Source: Deltaproteobacteria bacterium UBA3076 (GTDB lineage: Bacteria; Desulfobacterota; Dissulfuribacteria; Dissulfuribacterales; UBA3076). Taken from it: 6,830 nt of DNA. Made by a program: the position numbers and the translations under genes. Shown one piece after another: positions 1-5,043 of this stretch; position 1 is the stretch's first letter, and each line of letters begins with the position of its first letter. The stretch lies in assembly GCA_002367355.1 (NCBI GenBank), contig DFBQ01000209.1, positions 529 to 7,358 on the forward strand, in the 5' to 3' direction. The notes below the pieces were generated by a model that saw nothing but the letters and a program-made list of their open reading frames with translations, was not told the origin of the DNA and searched no databases.

Positions 1-40
1 TCTGCGGCGTTGCTTCAATTTTCCAGTTACTGCGACATAC
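1..40 (+). repeat. Left arm of ~40-bp inverted repeat (partner at 1936-1975)
   Basis: The reverse complement of bases 1-35 matches 1941-1975 at 34 of 35 positions, and over 40 bases at 37 of 40, all differences being transitions. The arm may continue left of the window. On its right the sequence TTTCCA (20-25) can pair with TGGAAA (61-66), so this copy may be the left half of a longer hairpin-forming element that runs into the 3' end of the phosphoribosyltransferase gene (stop at 70-72). The copy at 1936-1975 lacks the 41-66 part. This looks like a dispersed intergenic repeat. It could also act as a transcription terminator for the leftward genes, which is inference. Confidence 0.8.
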
Positions 41-69
41 GCTAAGTACGCCTTCATTCTTGGAAAGTT

Positions 70-786
70 TCAATCTGTGCGTGAATCGGAGGTTTTGGGA
101 AATCCGGCTTCTCGTAACCTGGTCAGGACCTCATCCCTGGTGAGGTCGTGCCAGTTGGCATAGGCATCAGCCACTGCAAAATACCGCCCTGTCCTTATAT
201 TTGGGCAAAATATTTCTTCAACAATGGGAGAAATCCGGGAAACAGAGCTTTCTGGAGCAGTTGGTACTGCTACGACTATCTTACTTGCCCCTTTTCGACG
301 AACCGTTTCTACACAGGCCAACATAGTGTAGCCTGATGCAAGACCATCATCTGCCATCAATACTGTTTTATTAATTACATCGGGAAAGGGAGTTCCCTGG
401 CGAAAGATACGATTTCTTTCTTTGAGATCCGTTTTTACCTTGGTTATCTGATCCTCTATTTCCCTTGGAGAAAGCTTAAGAAAGGCGACAAGCTCGTCAT
501 TAAGAAAGACATCTCCATCCAGTGTTACGGCGCCAAAACCTGCTTCGGGATTTCCAGGTATTGGAATCTTTCTGACAATTATGAGATCAAGGGGCAAGGA
601 AAGGCCCATTGCCACCTTAAGTCCTATAGGCACCCCACCGGAAGGTATGGCAAGGACAAGGGCCTCTGTTGCCTTTTTGTAGTAAGGCTTGAGCATTTCC
701 GAAAGCACCTTTCCGGCATCGTTCCTGTCTTTGAAGACAAACCTCTTGTCACGGAGCCTATGCACTTCATATATTTTTGCAGCCAT
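70..786 (-). CDS. Type I phosphoribosyltransferase family protein
   Basis: A 238-residue cytoplasmic protein of the PRTase fold. The PRPP-binding signature is at residues 142-154 (VLMADDGLASGYT), with the two acidic residues D146/D147 and the small-residue phosphate loop S151-G152. A second glycine-rich loop, IPSGGVPIG (48-56), matches the pyrophosphate loop seen in this family as PRGGVPV. The region at 72-92 (RKIPIPGNPEAGFGAV) is also typical of the stand-alone group often annotated as 'phosphoribosyltransferase' or 'predicted phosphoribosyltransferase'. The base or nucleoside accepted cannot be read from sequence, so I name no substrate. The ATG is preceded by AGAAGG at 792-797 with 5-nt spacing, which supports this start. 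It lies 63 bp downstream of the CGGC-domain gene on the same strand and is probably co-transcribed with it. The last few codons lie close to, or within, the repeat at the left edge. Confidence 0.85.
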   Translation of the reverse strand: MAAKIYEVHRLRDKRFVFKDRNDAGKVLSEMLKPYYKKATEALVLAIPSGGVPIGLKVAMGLSLPLDLIIVRKIPIPGNPEAGFGAVTLDGDVFLNDELVAFLKLSPREIEDQITKVKTDLKERNRIFRQGTPFPDVINKTVLMADDGLASGYTMLACVETVRRKGASKIVVAVPTAPESSVSRISPIVEEIFCPNIRTGRYFAVADAYANWHDLTRDEVLTRLREAGFPKTSDSRTD

Positions 787-824
787 TTGGGCCTTCTGTT
801 ACACTCGTACCTGATAAAATGCCG

Positions 825-836
825 GTGTCAGGGGCA
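825..836 (+). repeat. 12-bp inverted repeat half (partner 1251-1262)
   Basis: GTGTCAGGGGCA here is the exact reverse complement of TGCCCCTGACAC at 1251-1262. The two copies bracket the CGGC-domain gene, one in the gap before the phosphoribosyltransferase and one in the leader upstream of the pair. Short dispersed repeat or chance are both possible. Confidence 0.45.
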
Positions 837-849
837 ACTTCTTCTTCAT

Positions 850-1191
850 TTAGTCATAGGCGTGTGTGCCCAGGACACACTTTACACCGAACTTCTTCTC
901 AACTATTTCCTTAAACTGATCAAAGTCATGGTTTTTACACATGGGTATTGCTTTAACCATACAATTGCTGAGATGCACCGCATCAATCTTGACGTTCTTT
1001 TTGACCGCTCCTATATTGGATATCACGGCCCGTCCAGGACACTGGCAGCGCAGAAAGCCGACCAGCACCGGGTTGTCGTATTGGGCGAATTCCCCGTTCT
1101 TTTCCGCCACTGCGTTGATACACTTGTATTCCCCCGGACATGCGTAACCCTGATCCATATATGCACCGCAACCTATAAGTAAGATGTTCAT
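850..1191 (-). CDS. CGGC-domain putative metal-binding protein
   Basis: A 113-residue small soluble protein that fits the CGGC domain family (PF08821), a cysteine-rich domain of unknown function thought to bind metal. Visible family features are an N-terminal strand ending in GCG (C8), the segment GYACPGEYKC (C18, C24), the central motif FLRCQCPGR (C49, C51), VHLSNC (H73, C77), and C85 and C105. Oddly, the name-giving CGGC motif is reduced to CQC, one residue short, while the following PGR is kept. The ATG is preceded by a strong GGGGGAG at 1196-1202, 4 nt away, and the start matches the usual short N-terminus of the family. It is the upstream gene of a two-gene minus-strand unit with the phosphoribosyltransferase. 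No convincing promoter was found upstream. A redox or zinc role is only suggested by the cysteines. Confidence 0.75.
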   Translation of the reverse strand: MNILLIGCGAYMDQGYACPGEYKCINAVAEKNGEFAQYDNPVLVGFLRCQCPGRAVISNIGAVKKNVKIDAVHLSNCMVKAIPMCKNHDFDQFKEIVEKKFGVKCVLGTHAYD

Positions 1192-1350
1192 TTACTCCCC
1201 CTTTGCTCAAGGAAAAAATCCTAAACCGAACTCCAAACACCAAAAACAAATGCCCCTGACACGGTATGACTCGGAGACTTGAATTCTATTCTACTTGTCT
1301 GATTAAAAACATTCCAGTCCTATGCTCATTTAAGTTTGAAAAATAGTGGG

Positions 1351-1371
1351 GGGTTCAGGGTCCAAGGCATA
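1351..1371 (+). repeat. Short heptad repeat, GGGTTCA type
   Basis: Two related 7-base units, GGGTTCA and GGGTCCA, followed by the diverged AGGCATA and a palindromic AGCGCT (1372-1377). Read on the minus strand it becomes the TGGACCC/TGAACCC pattern. It probably belongs to the same class of degenerate heptad repeats seen further right. Only two units, so weak alone. Confidence 0.4.
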
Positions 1372-1425
1372 AGCGCTAAGTTGTTTTTGCACCGGATGGA
1401 CTGTGGAAGGTTTACTGAAAAAAAT

Positions 1426-1481
1426 GAACATCGAACATCGAACATCGAACATCCAACATCGAACGAAAAACAAATATCCAA
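1426..1481 (+). repeat. Tandem heptanucleotide array GAACATC
   Basis: Four exact GAACATC units (1426-1453), one CAACATC (1454-1460), then GAAC and a decaying A-rich tail up to the MITE at 1482. The same unit recurs in reverse orientation at 1652-1679, so the two arrays form an inverted pair about 190 bp apart. The first bases past the MITE (ATACTGAACACTCAAC) continue the heptad pattern, suggesting one array split by the insertion. Confidence 0.85.
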
Positions 1482-1559
1482 GTAACTTCTCAATAAGTCC
1501 GGGCAAATCATATTTTGCGACTATCCAGTGACTGTTACCCAGACTTGTTGAGAAGTTAC
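1482..1559. mobile_element. 78-bp MITE, IS66-type ends, with 8-bp target duplication
   Basis: Terminal inverted repeats of 22 bp (1482-1503 against 1538-1559) match at 20 of 22 positions, and both ends begin 5'-GTAACTTCTC. The element is bracketed by a perfect 8-bp direct repeat ATATCCAA (1474-1481 and 1560-1567), the signature of a target-site duplication. Ends starting GTAA plus an 8-bp duplication are the known hallmarks of the IS66 family, so a non-autonomous element mobilised by an IS66-type transposase is the best guess. The 34-bp centre has no coding capacity and contains a small palindrome CAGTGACTG (1526-1534). It has split a heptad array. A full-length parent element is not in the window. 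Confidence 0.8.
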
Positions 1560-1639
1560 ATATCCAATACTGAACACTCAACGGCTATTTCTGTATACTC
1601 GAGCAGCCTTTCTTCCAGGTCATAAGTCTGTTTCTTCAT
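1556..1639 (-). pseudogene. N-terminal remnant of a four-helix-bundle (S23/IVP-type) gene
   Basis: A 27-codon frame beginning MKKQTYDLEERLLEYTEIA. The MKK..YDLEERLLE beginning is characteristic of the four-helix-bundle family (23S rRNA intervening-sequence protein family, usually about 115-130 residues). After about 17-19 codons the family sequence stops and the frame reads out through heptad repeat sequence, ending at a TAA lying inside the MITE. The rest of the gene is absent from the window, so this is a truncated relic rather than a small functional gene. The start is preceded by an A-rich stretch and then by the reverse heptad array at 1652-1679. The arrangement array-gene-array suggests a unit that lost its interior. 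Too short for certainty, but the motif match is good. Confidence 0.65.
1562..1582 (+). repeat. Heptad array continued beyond the MITE
   Basis: Three successive 7-base units ATCCAAT, ACTGAAC and ACTCAAC continue the GAACATC-type pattern to the right of the MITE. Its first six bases belong to the duplicated target ATATCCAA. It joins directly to the broken four-helix-bundle gene fragment and supplies that frame's aberrant C-terminal codons. Confidence 0.6.
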
Positions 1640-1651
1640 CTTTTTCTATTC

Positions 1652-1679
1652 GATGTTGGACGTTCGATGTTCGATGTTC
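1652..1679 (-). repeat. Tandem heptanucleotide array GAACATC, reverse orientation
   Basis: Four 7-base units read on the plus strand as GATGTTG, GACGTTC, GATGTTC, GATGTTC, the reverse complement of the array at 1426-1464. Read on the minus strand it begins ATGAACATCGAACATC, the same as the outer edge of the other array. It lies 12 bp upstream of the start codon of the four-helix-bundle remnant. Confidence 0.8.
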
Positions 1680-1709
1680 ATCTTTCAAAACAATCCCGTA
1701 TGGCATAAA

Positions 1710-1730
1710 TGTAACCTGTGAACGTTTACA
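1710..1730. repeat. Imperfect 21-bp dyad TGTAA-N11-TTACA
   Basis: TGTAA (1710-1714) and TTACA (1726-1730) are complementary around an 11-base centre (CCTGTGAACGT). It could be an operator-like site or part of a dispersed repeat. No gene starts nearby, so no regulatory role can be assigned. Confidence 0.25.
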
Positions 1731-1752
1731 AACAGATCAAGTATTTCGAAAG

Positions 1753-1843
1753 ATGAAAAGTTTTCTCAATCGGCATCCCCACTTTTTTCATAGATGATTA
1801 CACTGCAAAAAGCCTGAAACATGATTCCGCTCAAAAAGCCTGA
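1753..1843. repeat. Hairpin and 12-bp direct repeat
   Basis: ATGAAAAGT (1753-1761) can pair with ACTTTTTTCAT (1781-1791), with a two-base bulge. This is followed by two exact copies of CAAAAAGCCTGA (1806-1817 and 1832-1843), 26 bp apart, each followed by similar sequence. No coding frame explains it. Probably decayed intergenic repeat. Confidence 0.4.
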
Positions 1844-1904
1844 GATGCATCCCTTTATAGACAATGCTGAATTGTGGAAGAAGATTTAAAAGACATATAC
1901 CTTA

Positions 1905-1928
1905 ATTCAAAATTCAACATTCAACATT
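1905..1928 (+). repeat. Heptad repeat, ATTCAAC type
   Basis: Units ATTCAAA, ATTCAAC, ATTCAAC and a partial ATT follow one another in strict 7-base register. It ends 7 bp before the right arm of the ~40-bp inverted repeat. Confidence 0.6.
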
Positions 1929-1935
1929 ATTTATT

Positions 1936-1975
1936 GTGCGTCGCAGTGACTGGAAAATTGAAGCAACGCCGCAGA
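1936..1975 (-). repeat. Right arm of ~40-bp inverted repeat (partner 1-40)
   Basis: Reverse complement of the sequence at the left edge of the window: 34 of 35 identical over 1941-1975. Homology ends abruptly left of 1936, where heptad sequence begins, so this copy is a half-element compared with the left one. Together the arms bracket the two leftward genes and the repeat nest, a span of about 1.9 kb. Confidence 0.8.
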
Positions 1976-2120
1976 TTAGGTTTTTCAGCGGAATCACAGA
2001 TGATGCTTGTATGAATGATAGGAGAGGGTATATTGCCCTGCATTTGAGTGGCTGATATTGTCTCCATGAATGGGGAGGCGGAATGGACAATTAACATATT
2101 ATGGTTACTTCCTTTTTTAA

Positions 2121-2148
2121 ATTCAAAATTTAGAATTCAAAATTGTGT
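2121..2148 (+). repeat. Heptad repeat, ATTCAAA type
   Basis: Four units in 7-base register: ATTCAAA, ATTTAGA, ATTCAAA, ATTGTGT. It leads directly into the hairpin before the CLC start codon, whose left arm overlaps the last unit. Confidence 0.5.
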
Positions 2149-2173
2149 CTGAACGGCCTTTTCGTTCAGACAC
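2145..2173. promoter_or_regulatory. Perfect 11-bp hairpin just upstream of the CLC start
   Basis: GTGTCTGAACG (2145-2155) pairs perfectly with CGTTCAGACAC (2163-2173) around a 7-base loop GCCTTTT. It ends 12 nt before the CLC ATG and no Shine-Dalgarno sequence lies between. On the plus strand no T-run follows, so it is not a classical terminator in that direction. On the minus strand it is followed by AATTTTG, a weak terminator tail. It could block or shape initiation of the CLC message, or be a palindromic repeat. Function is inferred only. Confidence 0.5.
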
Positions 2174-2185
2174 TAACTAACCTGC

Positions 2186-4267
2186 ATGCCAAGACGCTAT
2201 ATTGCAAATCTGTTAGATCGATTGGTCCCCAGGGGAGGGCTGGTCCTGATGGTCATGGCTGTTGTGGTTGGGGCCGGGACCGGGCTTGCCGCTGTCTTTT
2301 TTATCCGACTTATAGCCTTCATAGAGCACTTTTCTTACACTGAGGCCATGGTCCTTTACCCTTTTCTGGGACGTCTGTGGCTTATCGTGATCCCTGTATT
2401 GGGCGCACTCATCGGCGGTCCCATCATTGCCTACTTTGCAGTGGAGGCCAAGGGACACGGCGTACCCGAAGTCATGAAGGCCCTGATCTTGCGAGGCGGC
2501 CGTATACGGCCGAGGGTTGCCATAGCAAAGATTTTCGCCTCGGCCCTTTGCATCGGCTCAGGCGGTTCCGCCGGCAGGGAAGGCCCTATTGTCCAGGTGG
2601 GTTCTGCCTTGGGGTCCACTGTGGGTCAGTGGCTGCGCCTTTCAGACGAACGTATCAAAAACCTGGTGGCCTGCGGAGCGGCTGCGGGTATCGCAGCTAC
2701 ATTCAACGCACCTATTGCCGGGGTAGCCTTTTCCTCGGAATTGTTGATGGGCGAACACCAGGTGGCCATGCTTGGTAATGTGGTGATCGCGTCTGTGTCC
2801 TCCAGCATTATCAGCCAGATCTTTCTTGGGGCTCGTCCGGCCTTCGAGGTTCCCAGCTATGTTATGCACTCACCGTGGGAGCTCCTGTTATATGCGGTAC
2901 TGGGCTTCCTCGCCGCCCTGGTTGGCATCATGTTTATCAGGATGCTTGACGCCCTTGAGGAGCTGTTTGATCACTGGGAATTTCCTCAGGCTTTCAAACC
3001 GGCTGTCGGGGCATTGCTCCTGGGTATTCTGGCTTTTTCATATCCTTATCTGTCCGGAGTCTTCCATGTTTCCGCTGAGGAGTTTCGGCTTGGGCTGCCT
3101 TTGATTGAAAACCTGCCCCATGCTTACGGTTCAGGATTTCCATTCATGGAAGATGTCTTGCAGGGCAAAGCCTCCTTCTTGCTTCTTGCAGTATTGGTTT
3201 TCCTTAAGCCCCTGGCGACCTCATTTACTCTGGGTTCCGGCAATTCAGGCGGTATCTTTGCACCATCCCTGTTCACGGGAGCCGTGCTTGGCGGGGCCTA
3301 TGGATATATTGCCGGTGCGCTCTTTCCGAATATCGCCGGAGACGTCGGGGCCTATGCACTTGTGGGGATGGCCGCGGTCTTTGCTGCAGCGGCGAGGGCT
3401 CCGCTCACATCCATACTTATCGTCTTTGAAATGAGCGGGGACTATCACCTGATCCTGCCCCTCATGACCGCGAGTATTGTGGGGTCAAGCCTTACACAAT
3501 GGTTGCATCCTGATTCGATTTACACATTAAAGTTGACCAAAAGGGGAATCCGTGTTGATCAGGGAAGAGACCTTGATGTCATGCAAGGGGTCCTGGTTGA
3601 AGAAGTCATGAATCAGGCACCCGTCACGGTTCATAAGGACCGTCCCCTGGCAGAGCTCTTTGCCATCTTCCAGGAGACCCATCTTTATGGCTTCCCTGTC
3701 ATGAAAAATGACGAAGACCTCTATGGTATAGTCACCCTGCAGGACATGGAGCGCGCGCTTGACAGGGAGGGCGTCACGATACGTGATCTAAAGGTGGGTG
3801 ACGTGGCCACGACTAATCCTGTCACGGTCTTTCCGGATGAACCCACCTGGTCTGCCATACGCAAGATGGGACCCAGGGATCTTGCGAGGCTTCCTGTGGT
3901 CTCGCGTCATGCTGAGCAAAAAATGCTTGGGCTTATCAGCCGAAGCGATATCTTGCGGGCCTATGACGTGGGGCTATTGAAAAAACAACAGGCCCAACAC
4001 GTTCGGGAAAGAATGGCACTTAGAAAAGTCTCTGGTGTTGAATTTATCGAAGTCCAGGTAACTCCCGGTTGCGCCTGTGCGGGTAAAAAACTGGCTGAGA
4101 TCAAGCTGCCACAGAGTGCTACAGTGGTTTCCATTGAACGTGGCGGCACTGTGCTTATCCCGGATGGAGGCACAGAAATTCTGCCTGAAGACCAGCTCAC
4201 AATTTTCTGTCAGACAGACCTGGCCCGGGACGTACGCATGAAGTTTGCGGAAAGGACTTTAGCATGA
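2186..4267 (+). CDS. CLC chloride channel/transporter with CBS pair and TrkA-C domain
   Basis: A 693-residue inner-membrane protein moving Cl- or related anions. The membrane part (about 20-445) holds the CLC anion-path motifs: GHGVP (90-94), GREGP with the gating glutamate E132, the GAAAGIAATFNAP helix (164-176), GSGNSGGIFAP (350-360) and Y446 in SIYTLKL, matching the central tyrosine of E. coli ClC (Y445). Two CBS domains follow (about 474-525 and 538-596), then a TrkA-C/RCK_C domain (about 618-690), making a long version with a ligand-sensing tail. The residue matching the internal proton glutamate (E203 of E. coli ClC) is L186, and the central serine position is H91, so coupled H+ exchange is doubtful. 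The ATG at 2186 has no Shine-Dalgarno; the in-frame ATG at 2249 has GGGGAGG upstream but would cut the first helix. The stop overlaps the hisA start. Confidence 0.9.
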   Translation: MPRRYIANLLDRLVPRGGLVLMVMAVVVGAGTGLAAVFFIRLIAFIEHFSYTEAMVLYPFLGRLWLIVIPVLGALIGGPIIAYFAVEAKGHGVPEVMKALILRGGRIRPRVAIAKIFASALCIGSGGSAGREGPIVQVGSALGSTVGQWLRLSDERIKNLVACGAAAGIAATFNAPIAGVAFSSELLMGEHQVAMLGNVVIASVSSSIISQIFLGARPAFEVPSYVMHSPWELLLYAVLGFLAALVGIMFIRMLDALEELFDHWEFPQAFKPAVGALLLGILAFSYPYLSGVFHVSAEEFRLGLPLIENLPHAYGSGFPFMEDVLQGKASFLLLAVLVFLKPLATSFTLGSGNSGGIFAPSLFTGAVLGGAYGYIAGALFPNIAGDVGAYALVGMAAVFAAAARAPLTSILIVFEMSGDYHLILPLMTASIVGSSLTQWLHPDSIYTLKLTKRGIRVDQGRDLDVMQGVLVEEVMNQAPVTVHKDRPLAELFAIFQETHLYGFPVMKNDEDLYGIVTLQDMERALDREGVTIRDLKVGDVATTNPVTVFPDEPTWSAIRKMGPRDLARLPVVSRHAEQKMLGLISRSDILRAYDVGLLKKQQAQHVRERMALRKVSGVEFIEVQVTPGCACAGKKLAEIKLPQSATVVSIERGGTVLIPDGGTEILPEDQLTIFCQTDLARDVRMKFAERTLA
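4249..4256 (+). promoter_or_regulatory. Ribosome binding site of hisA inside the CLC gene
   Basis: GGAAAGGA lies 7 nt before the hisA ATG and inside the last codons of the CLC gene. Together with the ATGA stop-start overlap it suggests translational coupling of the two genes. Confidence 0.6.
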
Positions 4268-5025
4268 AATTCCGGCCATGTATCGATCTTCACCGAGGCA
4301 AGGTAAAGCAGATTGTGGGTTCTACTCTTAGTGATGATAATCCCGAGGCCCTTAAGGAAAATTATGTCGCTGAAAGGCCTTCATCTTATTATGCGCAGCT
4401 CTTCAAGCGTGACGGCCTCACCGGCGGGCACATGATTATGCTGGGTCCTGGGAATGAAGCCGCAGCCACAGAGGCCCTTTCAGTATGGCCGGGCGGCTTG
4501 CAGATAGGCGGCGGGATCAATGCGGACAATGCGAGATACTGGCTGGATCAGGGAGCGGCGGCCATTATAGTGACTTCATATGTCTTCAGGGAAGGCGCTA
4601 TAAATGAAGAACGGCTTAAGGCCCTTGTGAGGCTTGTAAGCAAGGATCGGCTAGTTCTGGACCTGAGCTGCAGGAGAAAGGGCGGAGATTACTATATCGT
4701 CACTGACAGGTGGCAGCGATTTACTGATGTGATTATTTCTCCTGAGACCCTTGATTATTTCTCAAAGTACTGCTTTGAGTTTTTGATTCACGCAGCAGAT
4801 GTGGAAGGAAAATGCAGGGGAGTAGAGGAGGATCTCGTGGAGCTATTGGGCAGATGGACACCTATCTCTACTACTTACGCCGGAGGCGCCCGTTCCATAA
4901 AAGACCTTTACCTGGTGAAGGAACTCGGTCAGGATAGATTAGATCTCACTATAGGAAGCGCACTGGATATCTTTGGCGGCGACGGGGTGTCCTATGCTGA
5001 GGTTGTAGCCTTTAACAGGAAATGA
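4264..5025 (+). CDS. hisA: HisA, eukaryotic (HIS6) type ProFAR isomerase
   Basis: A 253-residue (beta/alpha)8-barrel enzyme predicted to isomerise ProFAR to PRFAR in histidine biosynthesis, in the cytoplasm. It follows the eukaryotic HIS6 pattern rather than the usual bacterial HisA: CIDLHRGKVKQIVGSTL (6-22), PSSYYAQL (39-46), LQIGGGIN (79-86), VLDLSCR (131-137), FLIHAADVEG (173-182), TYAGGARS (204-211) and GSALDIFGG (231-239). The two catalytic aspartates match D8 and D133. Phosphate is bound by the glycine loops at 82-84 and 207-208 and by GSALDIFGG. Length is normal for the yeast-like form. It overlaps the CLC gene by 4 bp (ATGA) with GGAAAGGA ahead, so it is probably co-expressed with it, although no functional link is known. 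No other his gene is in the window. The alternative, a paralogue with changed substrate, cannot be excluded. Confidence 0.88.
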   Translation: MKFRPCIDLHRGKVKQIVGSTLSDDNPEALKENYVAERPSSYYAQLFKRDGLTGGHMIMLGPGNEAAATEALSVWPGGLQIGGGINADNARYWLDQGAAAIIVTSYVFREGAINEERLKALVRLVSKDRLVLDLSCRRKGGDYYIVTDRWQRFTDVIISPETLDYFSKYCFEFLIHAADVEGKCRGVEEDLVELLGRWTPISTTYAGGARSIKDLYLVKELGQDRLDLTIGSALDIFGGDGVSYAEVVAFNRK

Positions 5026-5043
5026 TTCCGCATAAGAGGCGGG

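Larger units (their letters stand above)
1192..2185. other. Gene-free, repeat-dense interval
   Basis: About 1 kb with no intact gene. It is the common upstream region of the leftward CGGC/phosphoribosyltransferase pair and the rightward CLC/hisA genes. It holds, in order, a 12-bp inverted-repeat half (1251-1262), heptad repeats (1351-1371, 1426-1481, 1562-1582, 1652-1679, 1905-1928, 2121-2148), a 78-bp MITE, a remnant of a four-helix-bundle gene, short dyads and direct repeats (1753-1843), the right arm of a long inverted repeat (1936-1975) and a hairpin abutting the CLC start. The stretch 1976-2120 shows nothing I recognise: only very short reading frames and no clear promoter. Open frames of 61-83 codons across 1326-1581 are produced by the heptad repeats and look non-coding. 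Confidence 0.7.

Noticed and set aside
760..1182. Plus-strand open frame of 140 codons
   Set aside because: It lies antisense to the CGGC-domain gene, which has conserved motifs and a strong ribosome site; this frame has neither.
983..1249. Minus-strand open frame of 88 codons overlapping the CGGC gene
   Set aside because: It is out of frame with the recognised gene, has no family signature, and its composition looks like a frame shadow.
1482..1559. Rho-independent terminator
   Set aside because: The stem is 22 bp with a 34-nt loop, no T-run follows, and the flanking 8-bp duplication fits a transposed element better.
1326..1581. Minus-strand open frames of 61 and 83 codons rich in repeated MFDVRC-like peptide
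   Set aside because: The repeated peptide is just the GAACATC heptad read in frame, interrupted by the MITE. No start signal or family features; it is a by-product of repeats.
1426..1679. CRISPR array
   Set aside because: The repeat unit is 7 bp in uninterrupted tandem, with no unique spacers of regular length and no cas genes.
1992..2130. Very short frames such as MNDRRGYIALHLSG
   Set aside because: Only about 14-28 codons, no recognisable family and no consistent ribosome site; not supportable as genes.
2377..2778. Plus-strand open frame of 133 codons inside the CLC gene
   Set aside because: Arg/Gly-rich product in another frame of a clear CLC coding region; a shadow.
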